The translations under genes and the position numbers were made by a program. A stretch of 64,000 nucleotides of DNA, taken from contig WSYH01000651.1 in NCBI GenBank assembly GCA_036426205.1, positions 114,843-178,842 on the forward strand. The letters are read 5' to 3'. Under the pieces are notes generated by a model. The model was not told where the DNA came from. It saw nothing but the letters and a program-made list of their open reading frames with translations, and ran no database searches. This DNA is from Ascaphus truei (lineage: Eukaryota > Chordata > Amphibia > Anura > Ascaphidae). Positions 10,531-21,100 of the stretch are shown here, one piece after another. The stretch's first letter is position 1. The number at the start of each line of letters is the position of its first letter.

Positions 10531-10538
10531 GTATAGAG

Positions 10539-10824
10539 CAGGGGTGCACAAACATTTGAAGCTACACCCCCCTGCCTGCTCCCTGCACTGCTCGCGCTCC
10601 CCCCCCTTACTTCTTTGATCGACGGCATGTGACGTCACATCATTTGATGCCGCGTTGCCACAGTGACGCATCACACCAGCCATCTGAATCATGGTAAGTA
10701 AAGTTGCAGAGGCCTCACGCGATCCCCCGGTATTTAATTTTAATGCCGTGGGGACGAGCGCAGGGCCACTGCAACCGCGACACCCCCCTGAAAAATCCCG
10801 CGCCACCCAGGGTGTGCATCCCTG
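10539..10824. mobile_element. hAT-type MITE with 8-bp target duplication
   Basis: The terminal inverted repeats read CAGGGGTGCACAAA at the left and, reversed, CAGGGATGCACACC at the right. The flanks are identical octamers, GTATAGAG at 10531-10538 and 10825-10832. An 8-bp duplication and CAGGGGTGC-like ends are hallmarks of hAT elements. The 286-bp interior encodes nothing, so it would have depended on an outside transposase. Confidence 0.9.
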
Positions 10825-10832
10825 GTATAGAG

Positions 10833-11399
10833 GAGTGTTTTGGGATGTATATAATTCAATGGGAAATTTACTGTAAAAGACAGTCTCCCTCTTTTAGGGC
10901 TGTGACGGTGAAGGGATAACCAGGCCATGAATAAAGGTATGCCCGACTGGTTACCTCTGAGCCCTGTTTCAGGATTTAGAGTGTCAGCTCTTCAACCTGT
11001 GTATGGTACCTGCAATAAATGTAATTGTATGGCAATCAAGATGTGTGTTTTACCTTTCCAGGAGTGCTAACCAGTGGAGATTCTCATGCTATGAGTTTCA
11101 AGGTTTTTTTTGCGATAAAAGTGTTGTCCGATTGTGTCTAGGTAGCAGGGGTCCAGAGTTGCTGGCTACCCCAAAAATGTATCCGGGAATCAGGTCATAT
11201 TCCCAGGGACATATAGACACAGACCTCTGGGCAAAATCCTCCCTTGAAAACAGTTACGCGACTCACCGCCAGGTTTCCCTGCTTCAGCACAGACCAGAAA
11301 GGTAAATGAGGGCATAGGAATTTGTATATCCCGGGTACAGTCAAGGTTCCCTAAGTTAGTTACAGTCCCCCAGTATATGCCCTCGGCTTTGCCTTGGGC
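10833..11399. other. Unassigned stretch, possibly an old LTR
   Basis: It contains AATAAA-type signals at 10931 and 11012 and a run of moderately GC-rich sequence, which could belong to a decayed LTR. I could not find paired ends or a second copy. No gene is seen. Confidence 0.25.
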
Positions 11400-11560
11400 C
11401 TTCAACTCTTCCAGCCAGGGCATTATTGGCCAGTAATGCCCTGTTCTGAGGGGATTATTACTTAATTATAGACTAAAGCTGTAAAATGCTGGGCATTATT
11501 GAAATCCCTGCTCTCTGATTGGTTTAAATTCTGGGCATTATCCAATCAGTAATGCCCGGA
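11400..11560. repeat. Hairpin repeat, copy 1 (GGGCATTA...TAATGCCC)
   Basis: A short hairpin, GGGCATTATTGGCCAGTAATGCCC split by GGCC at its centre, is followed by TTCTGAGGGGATTATTACTT. Copies occur at 12272-12345 and 13195-13262. At 11511-11556 a second GGGCATTA pair surrounds an ATTGGTTTAAAT core. The family was not recognised. Confidence 0.6.
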
Positions 11561-11819
11561 ATTTTTGCAGCTTGCAATGTGTTTATTTCCAATGTGTTTA
11601 TTTCCAGCCAATCAGCTTTCAGAACAGCTCCAAGACAGGGCAGGGGATTGGTCATGAGGAAGGAAAAGCTCTGATACAGGGCAGGGGATTGGCCAGGAAG
11701 AAGAATAAGGCAGTGACTCCTCCCCCTCCCTCTGTGAACACAGCTGATAGACTTAGTTCAATTGGGGAGGGAGAGAGTGTGTGAGGCTGCAAAGTAAGTG
11801 AGTGTAAGCAGTTTGTTTG

Positions 11820-12180
11820 TGGCTGCAGTTTCTGTCTGTCGTGTGTGTGTGTCAGCAGTAGTGTTTATGGGTGTAGCAGTAGCAGTGTTTGTGTGTGTGT
11901 GTGGTGTGGCGTGTATGTAGCAGCAGCAGAGTTTGTGTGTGTGTGTAGAGAGATGCTGTGTTGTGTATTGAGCTGCTGTGTGTGTGTATGTGTGTGGAGC
12001 TGCAGTGTGTGTAGAGCTGCAGTGTGTGTGTGTGTGTGTGTATAGAGCTCCAGTGTGTGTGTGTGTATGTATAGAGCTGAAGTGTGTGTGTGTGTGTGTA
12101 TAGAGCTGATGTGTGTATGTATGTGTACACAGAGGGGGCGGCCGTATGTGAATATAGATAACTGCAGTGTACGTGTTTAT
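11820..12180. repeat. GT-rich minisatellite
   Basis: Runs of TGTGTG are broken by recurring AGAGCTGCAG/AGCAGCAG units of about 25-40 bp. Cysteine/valine-rich and histidine/threonine-rich frames on the two strands are by-products of the repeat, not genes. Confidence 0.8.
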
Positions 12181-12271
12181 AGAGGTGGTTTAATGTATTT
12201 ACCATTTTATTTTAATAATAAAATCTATATAACTATACAAAGTGTCTATTATTTATGAAATAAATACCTTG

Positions 12272-12345
12272 GGCCTTCAACTCTTCCCGCCAGGGCATTG
12301 TTGGCCAGTAATGCCCTGTTCTTCAGGGATTATTACTTAATTACA
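12272..12345. repeat. Hairpin repeat, copy 2
   Basis: Near-identical to 11400-11470, starting at TTGGGCCTTCAACTCTTCC and containing the GGGCATTGTTGGCC hairpin. Confidence 0.6.
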
Positions 12346-12379
12346 ATGAGATAGAAATTGTGAATTTCATATAAACAGT

Positions 12380-13090
12380 TCATTCACTGAGAGAGAAAAC
12401 TAACAGAATAAAAAATGTCACATTGACAATTGCAGACAGAAGTATACAAAACATATCTCTTCTTGGCAGTGGAAGGGACAGGCTCACTGGGTCTGTTATA
12501 AGTGGTCTTCCACACCTTAATGAATCTTGGTCCACTTGTTTATGAGGTGGACTAGGGAAAGTAGCTGGTGGAGGCTCAATAGAAGTTGACATTAGAAGCG
12601 AAATCCCAGATGTAGCCAACGATTTACTGGATGCAGCTAGTGTGGTCACAATAGAATGTGCATGCAAGCTCTCAGTTGCTTGCTGCACTGCCCAGATTAG
12701 GCCATTTATCACACCAGTAAGTAGGGCTAAACTATTTGTCACATCGGTGCTATGTTGCCACAGGAATTGTTACTACTCTAATGCAAGCTTTAATTCCGGG
12801 AAATGATGACTAAATGCATAATCATCTGCCAATATGCAGAACGATGCATACAAAGTAACAGATGCTGATACTGGCCTGATCATAATGCTCTATTGATCAG
12901 TCAGCATCAGGAACTGATGGAGGCCCAACTTCTGCTGGAGCAGTGGAGGAACTGTGCCAGGAGCAGGTGAAAGCACTGACACCTGAGCAGCAGGAATTGC
13001 TGGAGCTGATACTCCTCTGGTAGAACTACAGTGAGGTTAAAGATCATTCTGTCCTCCTCTTGCAGCTCTTCCTCACCTGTGACATCCATG
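12380..13090 (-). pseudogene. Decayed coding region, probably transposon-derived
   Basis: On the minus strand, reading from 13090 to 12380, protein-like sequence starts with an acidic segment (MDVTGEEELQEEDR), passes through proline/glutamine-rich text and continues into a 120-codon open stretch rich in serine, threonine and proline. The frame changes several times and stops intervene. It is flanked by copies 2 and 3 of the GGGCATTA hairpin repeat. The composition would suit the Myb-like accessory protein of a Harbinger element, but I see no decisive DNA-binding motif, so the identity is open. Confidence 0.35.
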
Positions 13091-13108
13091 AGCTTTCTAA
13101 CTGTATAG

Positions 13109-13109
<1 letters not shown>

Positions 13110-13187
<78 letters not shown>
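13110..13187. repeat. (GT)n microsatellite
   Basis: About 38 uninterrupted GT dinucleotides. Confidence 0.95.
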
Positions 13188-13190
<3 letters not shown>

Positions 13191-13194
13191 GTGC

Positions 13195-13262
13195 TTCAAC
13201 TCTTCCAGCAGGGCATTATTGGCCAGTAATGCCCTGTTCTGAGGGGATTATTACTTAAATAA
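13195..13262. repeat. Hairpin repeat, copy 3
   Basis: The same GGGCATTATTGGCC hairpin and GGGGATTATTACTTAA tail as copies 1 and 2. Confidence 0.6.
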
Positions 13263-13309
13263 CGAAAAAACGAGAAAATTAGAATTAATTTCATATAAGC
13301 TTTATTGGA

Positions 13310-13372
13310 TGTGTACACACGTGTGTACACGCACGCGCACACATGTGTGTACACGCACGCGCACACACACCT
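13310..13372. repeat. Alternating purine-pyrimidine tract
   Basis: CACGCACGCGCACACA-type units alternate strictly over roughly 60 bases, a composition able to form left-handed DNA. Confidence 0.6.
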
Positions 13373-13379
13373 TATCTTC

Positions 13380-14075
13380 CACCCCATTCTTTAAATAGTT
13401 TTCCTGGAAATGTTCAATGTTTAGAGTACAGTACAAATATTATTCCCTTTTTCATTAGCTAATTATGTTAAATGGTAAGAAGAATAGGAAGCATGATTCT
13501 TCAAACTCCTTCTTTCATTGATATTCAGTGCAAGTTTCTTTTTGGCTTAAAGACAAGTTTCACTATCAATGATGCATATTTTAAATAAGAAGCTAATTAG
13601 TTTTGTAACACTAAATTTCAAATGGTTTCATTTCTAAAGGGTGTCAGTTTACTTTTACAAAGTAACTTTTTATCTGGTTTCTACAGGCTGGTTGTGAAAT
13701 TTTAGAATAAAAAACTGTTTTAATATTAGTCACCTCTTTTATTCATTAACTGGACAAGACCATATTAATGCTATTTTGTACTTTTTTGGAGTGGTTAGGA
13801 CCACAACACCTTCAAGCCTGTTCACTAAACTTCTGGAAGGCTTCTTGCAGTTGCTTCTAGACATTGTCCTGCTCTGCAAGATGCAGTTCATAAGATACAA
13901 TGTTTAGAATAGTCGATATGACTTCTTACATTGAAAAGAGCTAATGAATGCAAATTTCGGAGAGCCTGCTTGAACTAGGAGCTGTGAAAGTGCTGCATTG
14001 ATTTAAAGCATAATTTACACCTATAGCCCTTGTACCACCCCTCCTAAGTGAGATTGAGGGTGTACACTGTAAATA
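13380..14075. other. AT-rich stretch with no recognised feature
   Basis: No ORF above background, paired repeat or family motif was found. The right end runs into an LTR at about 14076. Confidence 0.4.
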
Positions 14076-15203
14076 TGCTACCGGTGCTGCCTTTACCTGT
14101 TGGCTCACAAGGGGCCTAAGCCTCTGCCACGGGGAGCCTGGGGTGATGTAACAATAGTTTCGGTGCAGCGCCTCCACCTGTGAGGGATCCCAGCATAGTG
14201 GGAGGAGCCGCTCACAGGACCCAATGATAATAATTACACACTGGGTAAAAGAACATGAACCTTTACTTGCAACATATATATATCTTAACCACTCTATAAT
14301 GACTAAGATGTACTACTACCCACACGCCTCGCACGGCTGTAACCCACCACTGTGTAGCCCACACCGTGTCCCAAGAGTCCCACACTCAACCCCAATGTGT
14401 GAGACAGCGCTGCCCACTAGATGAGGTGTACTGGTTGGTGCACTTGGTGTATGATACCTGCCGGGTGTGTCCAAACCTGGACGCGCCAAATGGAAGACAG
14501 AGTGGATCCGCTGATCCCGTGTTGAGTCCCTTCCGCATGGGGTGGTGTCCCGCTGGATGGTCCCACCGTGAAGACAGTCTCTGTATCTTGAAGGGGGTCT
14601 GGTCCCAGACCACAATTATCAGGGCTGCGCAGCGTTGCAGCTGTGTCCCTGAACTATCAAACAGCTAACGGGGCAGGGTCCCTACCTAAGGGCCTGTCCC
14701 TTAAGCAGTCACAATCTGTACTTGTGTCGGGGCCTATCTGGGACCAAGGGGGATTACCTGGCCTAGTGCAGAGGATCACGGACCCCTGCCCTTACAACCT
14801 CCCCATTCCTTGTCCCAGCTCCGACTGACTCCTTCCTGAGCGCGCCAATTGTATCTCTCTCCCATGCAGGGGATCCGGCCGCGTGATAGGTTCCCTGGCG
14901 TCATATGGTTAACAGCCCCAGTGGCTGCTGGATATTGTTGCCGCCGCGTGCGTTTAGCGTGCCGCGCATGCGTGACTTTGTAATGGCCGCCGCTATTCAC
15001 ATCTGCGCATGTGCAAACGTGGTAAGGCCCTGGACTACTGAGTGCTGCAGCTGTGCATGCACAAGCACCCAAAACATGGTGGCGCCCTGCAGAGCGAGCC
15101 GCCTGCGAGCCCATTGCCTCCTGCACCTCCCCGCAACATCTCCAATGGCAGCGGAGGTAAGGGGGGAACGGAGTACCGGGGAGCCAGAGGGGACCTGGCT
15201 ACA
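14076..15203 (-). mobile_element. LTR of a retrotransposon (family D)
   Basis: Read on the minus strand, the LTR begins TGTAGCCAGGTCCCC at 15203, immediately after a polypurine tract, and is proposed to end GGTAGCA at 14076. A related LTR lies at 52723-53800 on the plus strand, with the same start (TGTAGTCAGGT), CCCCCCTTAC and the ATGTTGG/GCGCATGCG text. Length is about 1.1 kb. The inner end is well supported by the polypurine tract; the outer end is uncertain because no target duplication was found. Confidence 0.6.
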
Positions 15204-16003
15204 TCCTCCCCCTTGTGAAAATACCAACAAACCCGCTTGGAGGAAAGCGTCACACTGCATAAGTTACACAATAAAAATTCAGGGCATGATATGTACAACT
15301 TATCACACTTAACTTTAAACAATATTGTACAGTTCAGTGCACATATGATAACCGAGGCCAGCTGAGCTTTAGCTGGCTGCTGAGACCAATAGTGGGGTGC
15401 CCCTAACTGATCATGGGAGAGCGCCTCACTCTGACTTCTGCGAGTCTCTGCCTCGGTAGTCCCAGTTACTGAAACTGGAGTCTCTGTAGGCTCTTCAAAC
15501 TCAAGGTCGAGTACTACAGTCTCTGGCACTAAGCCACTTTCTCCCCCTGGTGAAAGGAACAGCAAGTGATCTCTGAACCAGACCTTTACCCAACCATCCG
15601 CATCACGTATGCGGTTGACAAGGAGGCCCTTGCTTTATCCTCAGTCCACCACATGGTGAATAGAACGCTCCATTTTGTGCCTGGAGGCAATAGTTACCAG
15701 GGCGGTCACAGCACAGTCCTGATCTGCTATGGCCGTCGCTTCAGAAGTGACATCTTCTAGGGACATCACAAGATCTAGGTGCAGATCTAGGTCTTGAGAC
15801 GGAAGTGCTTGGGGGTCCTTCGCGTAAAAGTAAGCGCCGAGCAGGACCTCTTCACTGGATACCTCCATCGCAGTCTGCAGGGAGCAATGAGTTGGTGCCC
15901 CACGCTCCGTCAGATCATCTGGAACGCTGTGAGGCACCGCCTCTGCCGCACTGGGCACCACCATGGCCGTGGAACGTCTCGGCGGTTCTGAGCGCACCAA
16001 CAC
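15204..16003 (-). pseudogene. 3' end of a retrotransposon polyprotein plus polypurine tract
   Basis: Reading on the minus strand toward the LTR, two overlapping open stretches (16003-15641 and 15565-15215) encode acidic text typical of the tail of a gypsy-type polyprotein, such as SGLVPETVVLDLEFEEPTE. The segment before it (VNRIRDADGWVKVWFRDHL) resembles an integrase C-terminal strand. Stops and frame changes separate the pieces. A polypurine tract (ACAAGGGGGAGGA on the minus strand, 15204-15216) abuts the LTR and would prime plus-strand synthesis. No integrase DDE core is visible, so the assignment rests on position. Confidence 0.5.
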
Positions 16004-16084
16004 TCACCAGGTGCTGGTCTCTGAACTCGGCCGCTCCACTTTAAAGGTAGGTGGCTCTTTGTCCTCAGCTTCCCTTTTTTTTTT

Positions 16085-16465
16085 TGTGACGTCACTTAAA
16101 GGGAATGATGCCTGCCAATCAGAATGGCTGTGCTTCATTTGCCTTTAAGATGACGTCACTAAGTCCAAGATGGGCAGCATCCCATGGTATTTCAGCCAAT
16201 CATATCGTGGGAACCAATTCCACAATCTGGTTGTTGTACACCATATGACTCCCTTTTGATGACGTCACATACTTGACCTATAATGACTCCGTCACATGGT
16301 GTGCAACAACCAATCAGATTGGGGGATTTAGTTCCCACGATCTGATAGCTGAAATACCATGGGACGCCGGCCATCTTGGATTTAGTGACGTCATCTTAAA
16401 GGCAAATGAAGCACAGCCAATTTGATTGGCTGGCATAATTCCCCTTAAGTGACGTCACTAAAAAA
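16085..16465. repeat. 380-bp palindrome with five TGACGTCA octamers
   Basis: Bases 16085-16270 and 16280-16465 are reverse complements with about 10 percent mismatch by eye, sharing GCTTCATTTGCCTTTAAGAT, CCCATGGTATTTCAGC and CGTGGGAAC. TGACGTCA occurs at 16087, 16151, 16260, 16386 and 16450. This octamer is the consensus cyclic-AMP response element. The structure is that of a foldback MITE with no coding capacity. Confidence 0.8.
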
Positions 16466-16474
16466 AAATTTTTT

Positions 16475-17942
16475 AAGTCGACACATGATTTTTACAGCCA
16501 ATCAGCTGTTAAACCAGTTCGATGCAAAATGTACGTTACGAACCCTATTTAAGGCCGTGATGCCTCATTTGAGCCCAAGAAGATGACGAGACAACATCGG
16601 TTGGGATCTACCATGGGGCTTTTTGGATTATAAGAAGAAAATAGAAGATTAAGAAGATCAAGAAATGGTGACAGATGAAGATAGAAGATGGTGATTAAAG
16701 AAATAAGAAAGAAGATTTGGGTACCTGATCCAGATCTTCATGACGGATGGCATCTGATGCTGTTTGAGGCCTTCAAGGTACAGTACGTGAACTTCCTGTT
16801 TCCCCGGGAGTCGGAGGGCCAGCGCTTCTAATGGTAAGTAATATATTGAATGTTTGTAAATGTATTTTTTTTTTACAGGTTTTTACATTGATGTGTTTTT
16901 TTAATGTTTTATTTTTGAACATTGACTGATAATATATTCATCTGTACTACTTTAGAGTACAGATCAATATTTTATTAGGACAACATTTTGGGAGCATTTC
17001 TGGCTTTGTATTGCTCCTGTTGTTTTGCAATGTTAGTTTATTATGTGGATGTAATTGTTTGGTATTTATCAGCTTGATTGAAATTAAATGTTGGCGGTTG
17101 TTTTTCTTTTTTAACGAGTGATGTATTGTGTTGCCTAATGTGTGGGGGCCCCGTATGGACCAACCGAGGGCCCCAGACCCCCGTGGGAAACACCAGAGGG
17201 CTTCAGACACCTGTGGAGTTGACCTGGGGACCCTCAGACACTCGTGGGCCCACCCGTGGACCCCATTGTGGCCCACGGTGACCCACGGGGACCACTTGGT
17301 GGCCCATGGTGCCTAGCGGGAACCACCCGGAGACACCCAGACCTTGGGGTACTGGTGCACTGTGGGGCCTGTGGACACCTGTCGGGACCACCGGGGACTA
17401 TCTTAAGTCTGGGGTATTAACCCTGTATGTTAAAAAATAAATAATGGTTTTACAATATGGGTTGGCATGGGGGGGTGTATTGTTGTATATTAAATATTTT
17501 TGAATATACATTTCATTTAAATCTCCCGCGTCACGTGACCGGGACATTTCAAAGCATAGAAGATACAGGCCCCGTTATGGGGTGCCGGTATCTCGGGAAG
17601 CATGGGGTCCCCGGACATAAAACCAATGCGGTTCAGCTCCGGAGACCCCCCTGCACATCTACACTATGAATGAAATGTATATTAAAAAACAGAATTTTCG
17701 TCCGAGATCTTCGCTGGCAGAGGCGGCTCTCTCAGAGCAGCTCTCTCTGCAGCAGAAATGTATCTCCGGGTTAGGCCTTTTCACAGGCTCGTTCCTATCG
17801 CTGGCAGCAAATCGCTCGTTTTGGGAATTTTGCTGTGAACGGTAATGAAGGCTTGCTGAATACCGTGATAGCAACGCTCCAAAAAACGGTGAATTAAATG
17901 CCTTGGAGATATTTTTTAAGAACCTTTACTGAATAAGGCCCT
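16475..17942. repeat. Modular repeat region with GC-rich tract
   Basis: Purine-rich DNA (16570-16700) and AT-rich DNA (16850-17110) precede a GC-rich block at 17140-17400 with many GGGCC, GACCC and CCACGG words, like that at 39800-40215. The GCAGGGGGTCTCCGGAGCTGAA module follows in inverted orientation at 17545-17662. The right end, GCCTTATTCAGTAAAGG on the minus strand at 17917-17938, resembles the ends of the 38766-40942 element. No gene is seen. Confidence 0.45.
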
Positions 17943-18279
17943 ATATGTTTATTACACATACCGTGTTCTCTGCTGGAACTTCTTGGACATTTGATTTATT
18001 TTTGGAATACGTTCATTCCTCTTCAAATGTATGCATTTCTTTTACTGGTTATTGCCACAAGGTTTTCATTGCAGTTCTGTTCAATCATGTGTACAGTACC
18101 TGCATGTTCCATTTGCATAGGTGTGCTTATTAGACCTGCAGATCATTACTTTCAATGGGAACTTATCAGATCCCATTGTCTGTGTTAGGGCATTTTCCCT
18201 TATCTGCAGCATTTATGTCATTAGGTCATTATTAGATCTCATTCGTATCCCTTACTTTTTCTGTTTATATTTATGGGTT
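17943..18279. other. AT-rich stretch, nothing recognised
   Basis: Low-scoring frames only. It is the left flank of the next LTR. Confidence 0.4.
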
Positions 18280-18854
18280 TGTAGACGGACACTCACAGAG
18301 GTATGCAAGGGAGACTGATTATGGTGAAATTATATAAGCCTTTTTATGCGCCTTTTCCTTAACACCAGGAAACCATCCGAACAAGGGGTAAACAAAGCTT
18401 CTATTCACTTGGGAGTATTTCTAGTGAAATACTATGCGGTTCACAACTCCCTTAGATAAGCATGTCTCCCAGCCCCAAACATATAGCATGAAATGAACAG
18501 ATATAAAAAGTCTTGTAAATAAAAGTCTTATCTGTTCCTTGTGGTTTGGAGGGAAAATCTTCTCTGTCCCTGGTTCAGCTCCCTTTTCCTCAGGGTGTGT
18601 CAGCATTCAGGTTTAGAAGTTTTCCCTGTGTCTTGAAAGCAGCTCTGCTGTGTCTTATGGCAGAACTCAAGACTGTTTATCTCCAAGGTCAGCTCAGGTG
18701 TGAGCTAAGGAGTCTCACTTCCTGTCTCAAAAGACAGGCTTTTCTAAGCCATCTAATCAGGCAAGTGGTGTTTGTTAATTGACTACCAGCAGTTAACCAA
18801 CACACTGCTGGATTAGAGGCACATTACCTGAACAGGGATAACTCCCCTGTTACA
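18280..18854 (-). mobile_element. Solo LTR (family A), minus strand
   Basis: On the minus strand it begins TGTAACAGGGG at 18854 and ends GTCCGTCTACA at 18280. It aligns along its length with the LTRs at 33559-34131 and 57738/62219, sharing TCTAATCCAGCAGTGTG, GCCTGTCTTTTGAGACAGG and an AATAAA-like signal region. The flanking pentamers GGGTT (18275-18279) and GGGTC (18855-18859) differ by one base and are consistent with a 5-bp duplication. There is no internal region, so it is a recombined solo LTR. Confidence 0.8.
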
Positions 18855-19079
18855 GGGTCTTGTGCCATATTTTTTGTGAGGTTTTCTCTGTTGGTCCCCG
18901 CTTTGGTCTTAATCTGTCTTTTTTATTCATCTCTCTTGTTTTTGATTTTGGTCTTCAATTACCTTTTTTGTATATGCATTATTATTATCAGAGTGCTTTA
19001 TGTGGGTTTTCTTTCTTTTTGTGTGTTTGAGAATATACACACACACATATACACACACCTTAAACATTATTTAAGTTAT
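18855..19079. other. T-rich stretch, nothing recognised
   Basis: Pyrimidine-rich DNA with CACACA runs near 19038-19055. No gene. Confidence 0.4.
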
Positions 19080-19391
19080 GGTCGGTGAAAAAGGTGACAC
19101 AACCTCCACCGTTAGCCAATAAAAAATATCACATGTCTTAGACAGGTCTGCAACCATGCCTTTCACCATTAAAACCTAGCATACAGTGAATTAACTGCAG
19201 CAAGGGATTCTGGGAATGACATGCAAATGGACTCACAATGTGTCATTTTTTGCCTGAAATCCATTTTTACCTGGAACCCTTATAAGGATTTGCTGTTCAC
19301 ACAGTTTTTAAGCACATCATGGGACTAGATGCATAGCCAGTCAAACCACTCACAGACAGCTGTTTCAACGTTTTGGGACTCAGTGTGAGGT

Positions 19392-19395
<4 letters not shown>
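19080..19395 (-). mobile_element. Small repeat carrying a long-stemmed hammerhead-like motif (family RB)
   Basis: The unit is related to 22568-22960 and to 21754-22040/22491-22570, sharing CTTAGACAGGTCTGCAACC, CAAGGGATTCTGGGAA and ATGCAAATG. At 19345-19390, on the minus strand, it has ACTGAG...TTGAAACAGCTGTCTGTGAGTGG, a hammerhead-like core with part of CTGATGA lost. The core is flanked by GACTGGCTATGCA. No protein is encoded. Confidence 0.6.
19345..19390 (-). ncRNA. Hammerhead-like motif, partly deleted (type B)
   Basis: Minus strand: ACTGAGTCCC, then GTTGAAAC and GCTGTC followed by TGTGAGTGG. The strand before CTGA (CCTCACA) pairs with TGTGAG after the expected cleavage site. Three bases of the conserved CTGATGA box are missing, so activity is doubtful. 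Confidence 0.5.
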
Positions 19396-19428
<33 letters not shown>

Positions 19429-20255
19429 ATAAAAAAAAAAAAACACAAAAAGAGAAAGTGTGCAGCCCATAGCGTAAAAACGTAATACATTTAATAAAAA
19501 AGTAGAGGCGAGGGAATCAAGCTCACTCAGAAACGAAATAGTAAAATAGGCATGTATATATAATATATATGTCACCGCCACGGGAACAGCACAGCTAAGC
19601 CTCCACAGCAAGTGTGTTGAAACCACTGTCAGCTGCTAGTCCAACGCATCAGACCTCGTGGATGATGGTGATATTATGAACACAGAAGTCTTTTGTTATC
19701 AGTCCCTCCAATCCAGATAGGTTCTTGTCTGAACCAACACTGGGGCTCTGTGCAGCAGGGATGGAAGTTCGCTAGTCTTTCCGTCCCTTAGTGATGACGT
19801 AGTGTCGGCACTGCAGTCCTGACGCGTTTCGTCAGACACACTGACTTTTTCAAAGGATAATGGAATCTTCACTTAGACAGATATATATATACAAAGAGCA
19901 TATATGGATTTATGGATGCTACTGATTGGTCATTGTTCATATTAGCAAAGGGCAGCAGATTAGTCTGTTACACTTAGTCAATCTATATTATCATGCATTT
20001 TCATATTTATTTATTCTGTCAAACAAATCTCTATATGGGTATTGCATTTGGACTTTTATGGCAATCATTTACTGCATTTAACGTTTATTTTCTCTTCCCA
20101 TTAGTTCGATCAGCATATCCATGTGAATCTGTGTATGTGTTCTGCTTTTCGATAAATTAATGGTTGCTAGGCAACCCGCTCTTTGTATATATATATATCT
20201 GTCTTAGTGAAGGTTCCATTATCCTTTGAAAAAGTCAGTGTATCTGACGAAACGC
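19396..20255. mobile_element. Head-to-head pair of hammerhead-bearing repeats
   Basis: After a TA tract, the minus-strand copy runs from its apparent 3' end (GCGTAAAAACGTAATACATTT region, 19440-19500) to a hammerhead-like motif at 19811-19857. The plus-strand copy begins near 20195. Bases 19840-19900 and 20190-20255 are reverse complements through TTCCATTATCCTTTGAAAAA and the adjacent TA tract. The plus copy continues after the insertion at 20256-21482, where 21483-21665 matches 19650-19830 inverted. The intervening 350 bp is unassigned. Confidence 0.6.
19811..19857 (-). ncRNA. Hammerhead-like motif, degenerate (type A)
   Basis: Minus strand: CTTTGAAAAAGTCAG, then CTGACGAAACGCGTCAGG. Stem II (GTCAG/CTGAC) and the GAAAC-GCGTC part are intact, but CTGATGA is changed to CTTTGAA. 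Confidence 0.5.
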
Positions 20256-21003
20256 AATTGTGACAAGGTGATAGTGTAGAAACAGGCGCTAAAACAATAC
20301 TAGTGATCACTAATAATGAAGTGAAAAGATATTAAACATATAATACTGTATGTGACTTAAAGTGACTAAAATTGTGCAACAAAACAGGTGTATATAAAAG
20401 TTGTAACCCCTGCTCAAACCCTCTGGAAGGGACTGTCTTCACTGGTCCCAGATGATCGATATATATTCTCACAACCCAGGGGGAGCATGGAGGAAAAAAA
20501 CACAGACACAAGCACAACTGAGTGCAGACAATAAAGTTCAGTATGGCAACATGTGAAAAACTTGGCTCTCGTGTGCAGCCTACTCACGAGATAGTAGTAG
20601 GGTATGGGCAAATACAGGATCTATGGAATCTGTGGAGTCTTCTAAATGTAGACAGGATACACCTCACAGTCACAAATCAGATGGATAAGAACATGGAAAA
20701 ATAGAAAGAAATCTCCATGGTGCAGATCAATGGTAAAAAGGGAAAACTTTATGGTAATGCTAAAAAATGCGCACTTACAATATTAAAAATTAATATCAAC
20801 ATTTATCATTTAACAAGTGACTCAGAAGTGATAGGGATTCGGCCGCAGCTCACCGCACCGCCGTCACTTCGTGATATCTTTCTTGTGGGCTCTCTGTGCT
20901 CTCCTTTCCACCGCAGTGTATAGGGATCACCTCCAGCACTCTCCCCGATGCGATATGTCACTTCTGGTGTACACACTGACCTCCGTCGCGTCACTTCCGG
21001 TGC

Positions 21004-21097
21004 GGCCCGTGATTGACAGCTAGCAGGACCAATCCTTACACTTCCTGGGCGGCCCGTGATTGACAGCTAGCAGGACCAATCCTTACACTTCCTGGGC
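21004..21097. repeat. Perfect 47-bp tandem duplication
   Basis: GGCCCGTGATTGACAGC...CACTTCCTGGGC occurs twice in direct contact (21004-21050 and 21051-21097). The inverted right arm has this unit once, so the duplication is later than the inversion. Confidence 0.9.
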
Positions 21098-21100
21098 AGG

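Noticed and set aside
11845..12205. Cysteine/valine-rich and histidine/threonine-rich ORFs
   Set aside because: Translation of a GT-rich minisatellite.
12380..13090. A host gene exon on the minus strand
   Set aside because: Several frame changes and stops, and flanking transposon-like hairpins; no splice-bounded open exon could be defined.
14366..15312. ORFs of 100-135 codons on the plus strand, and a 116-codon one on the minus strand
   Set aside because: They overlap an LTR and run antisense to its transcript or within it; no recognised protein.
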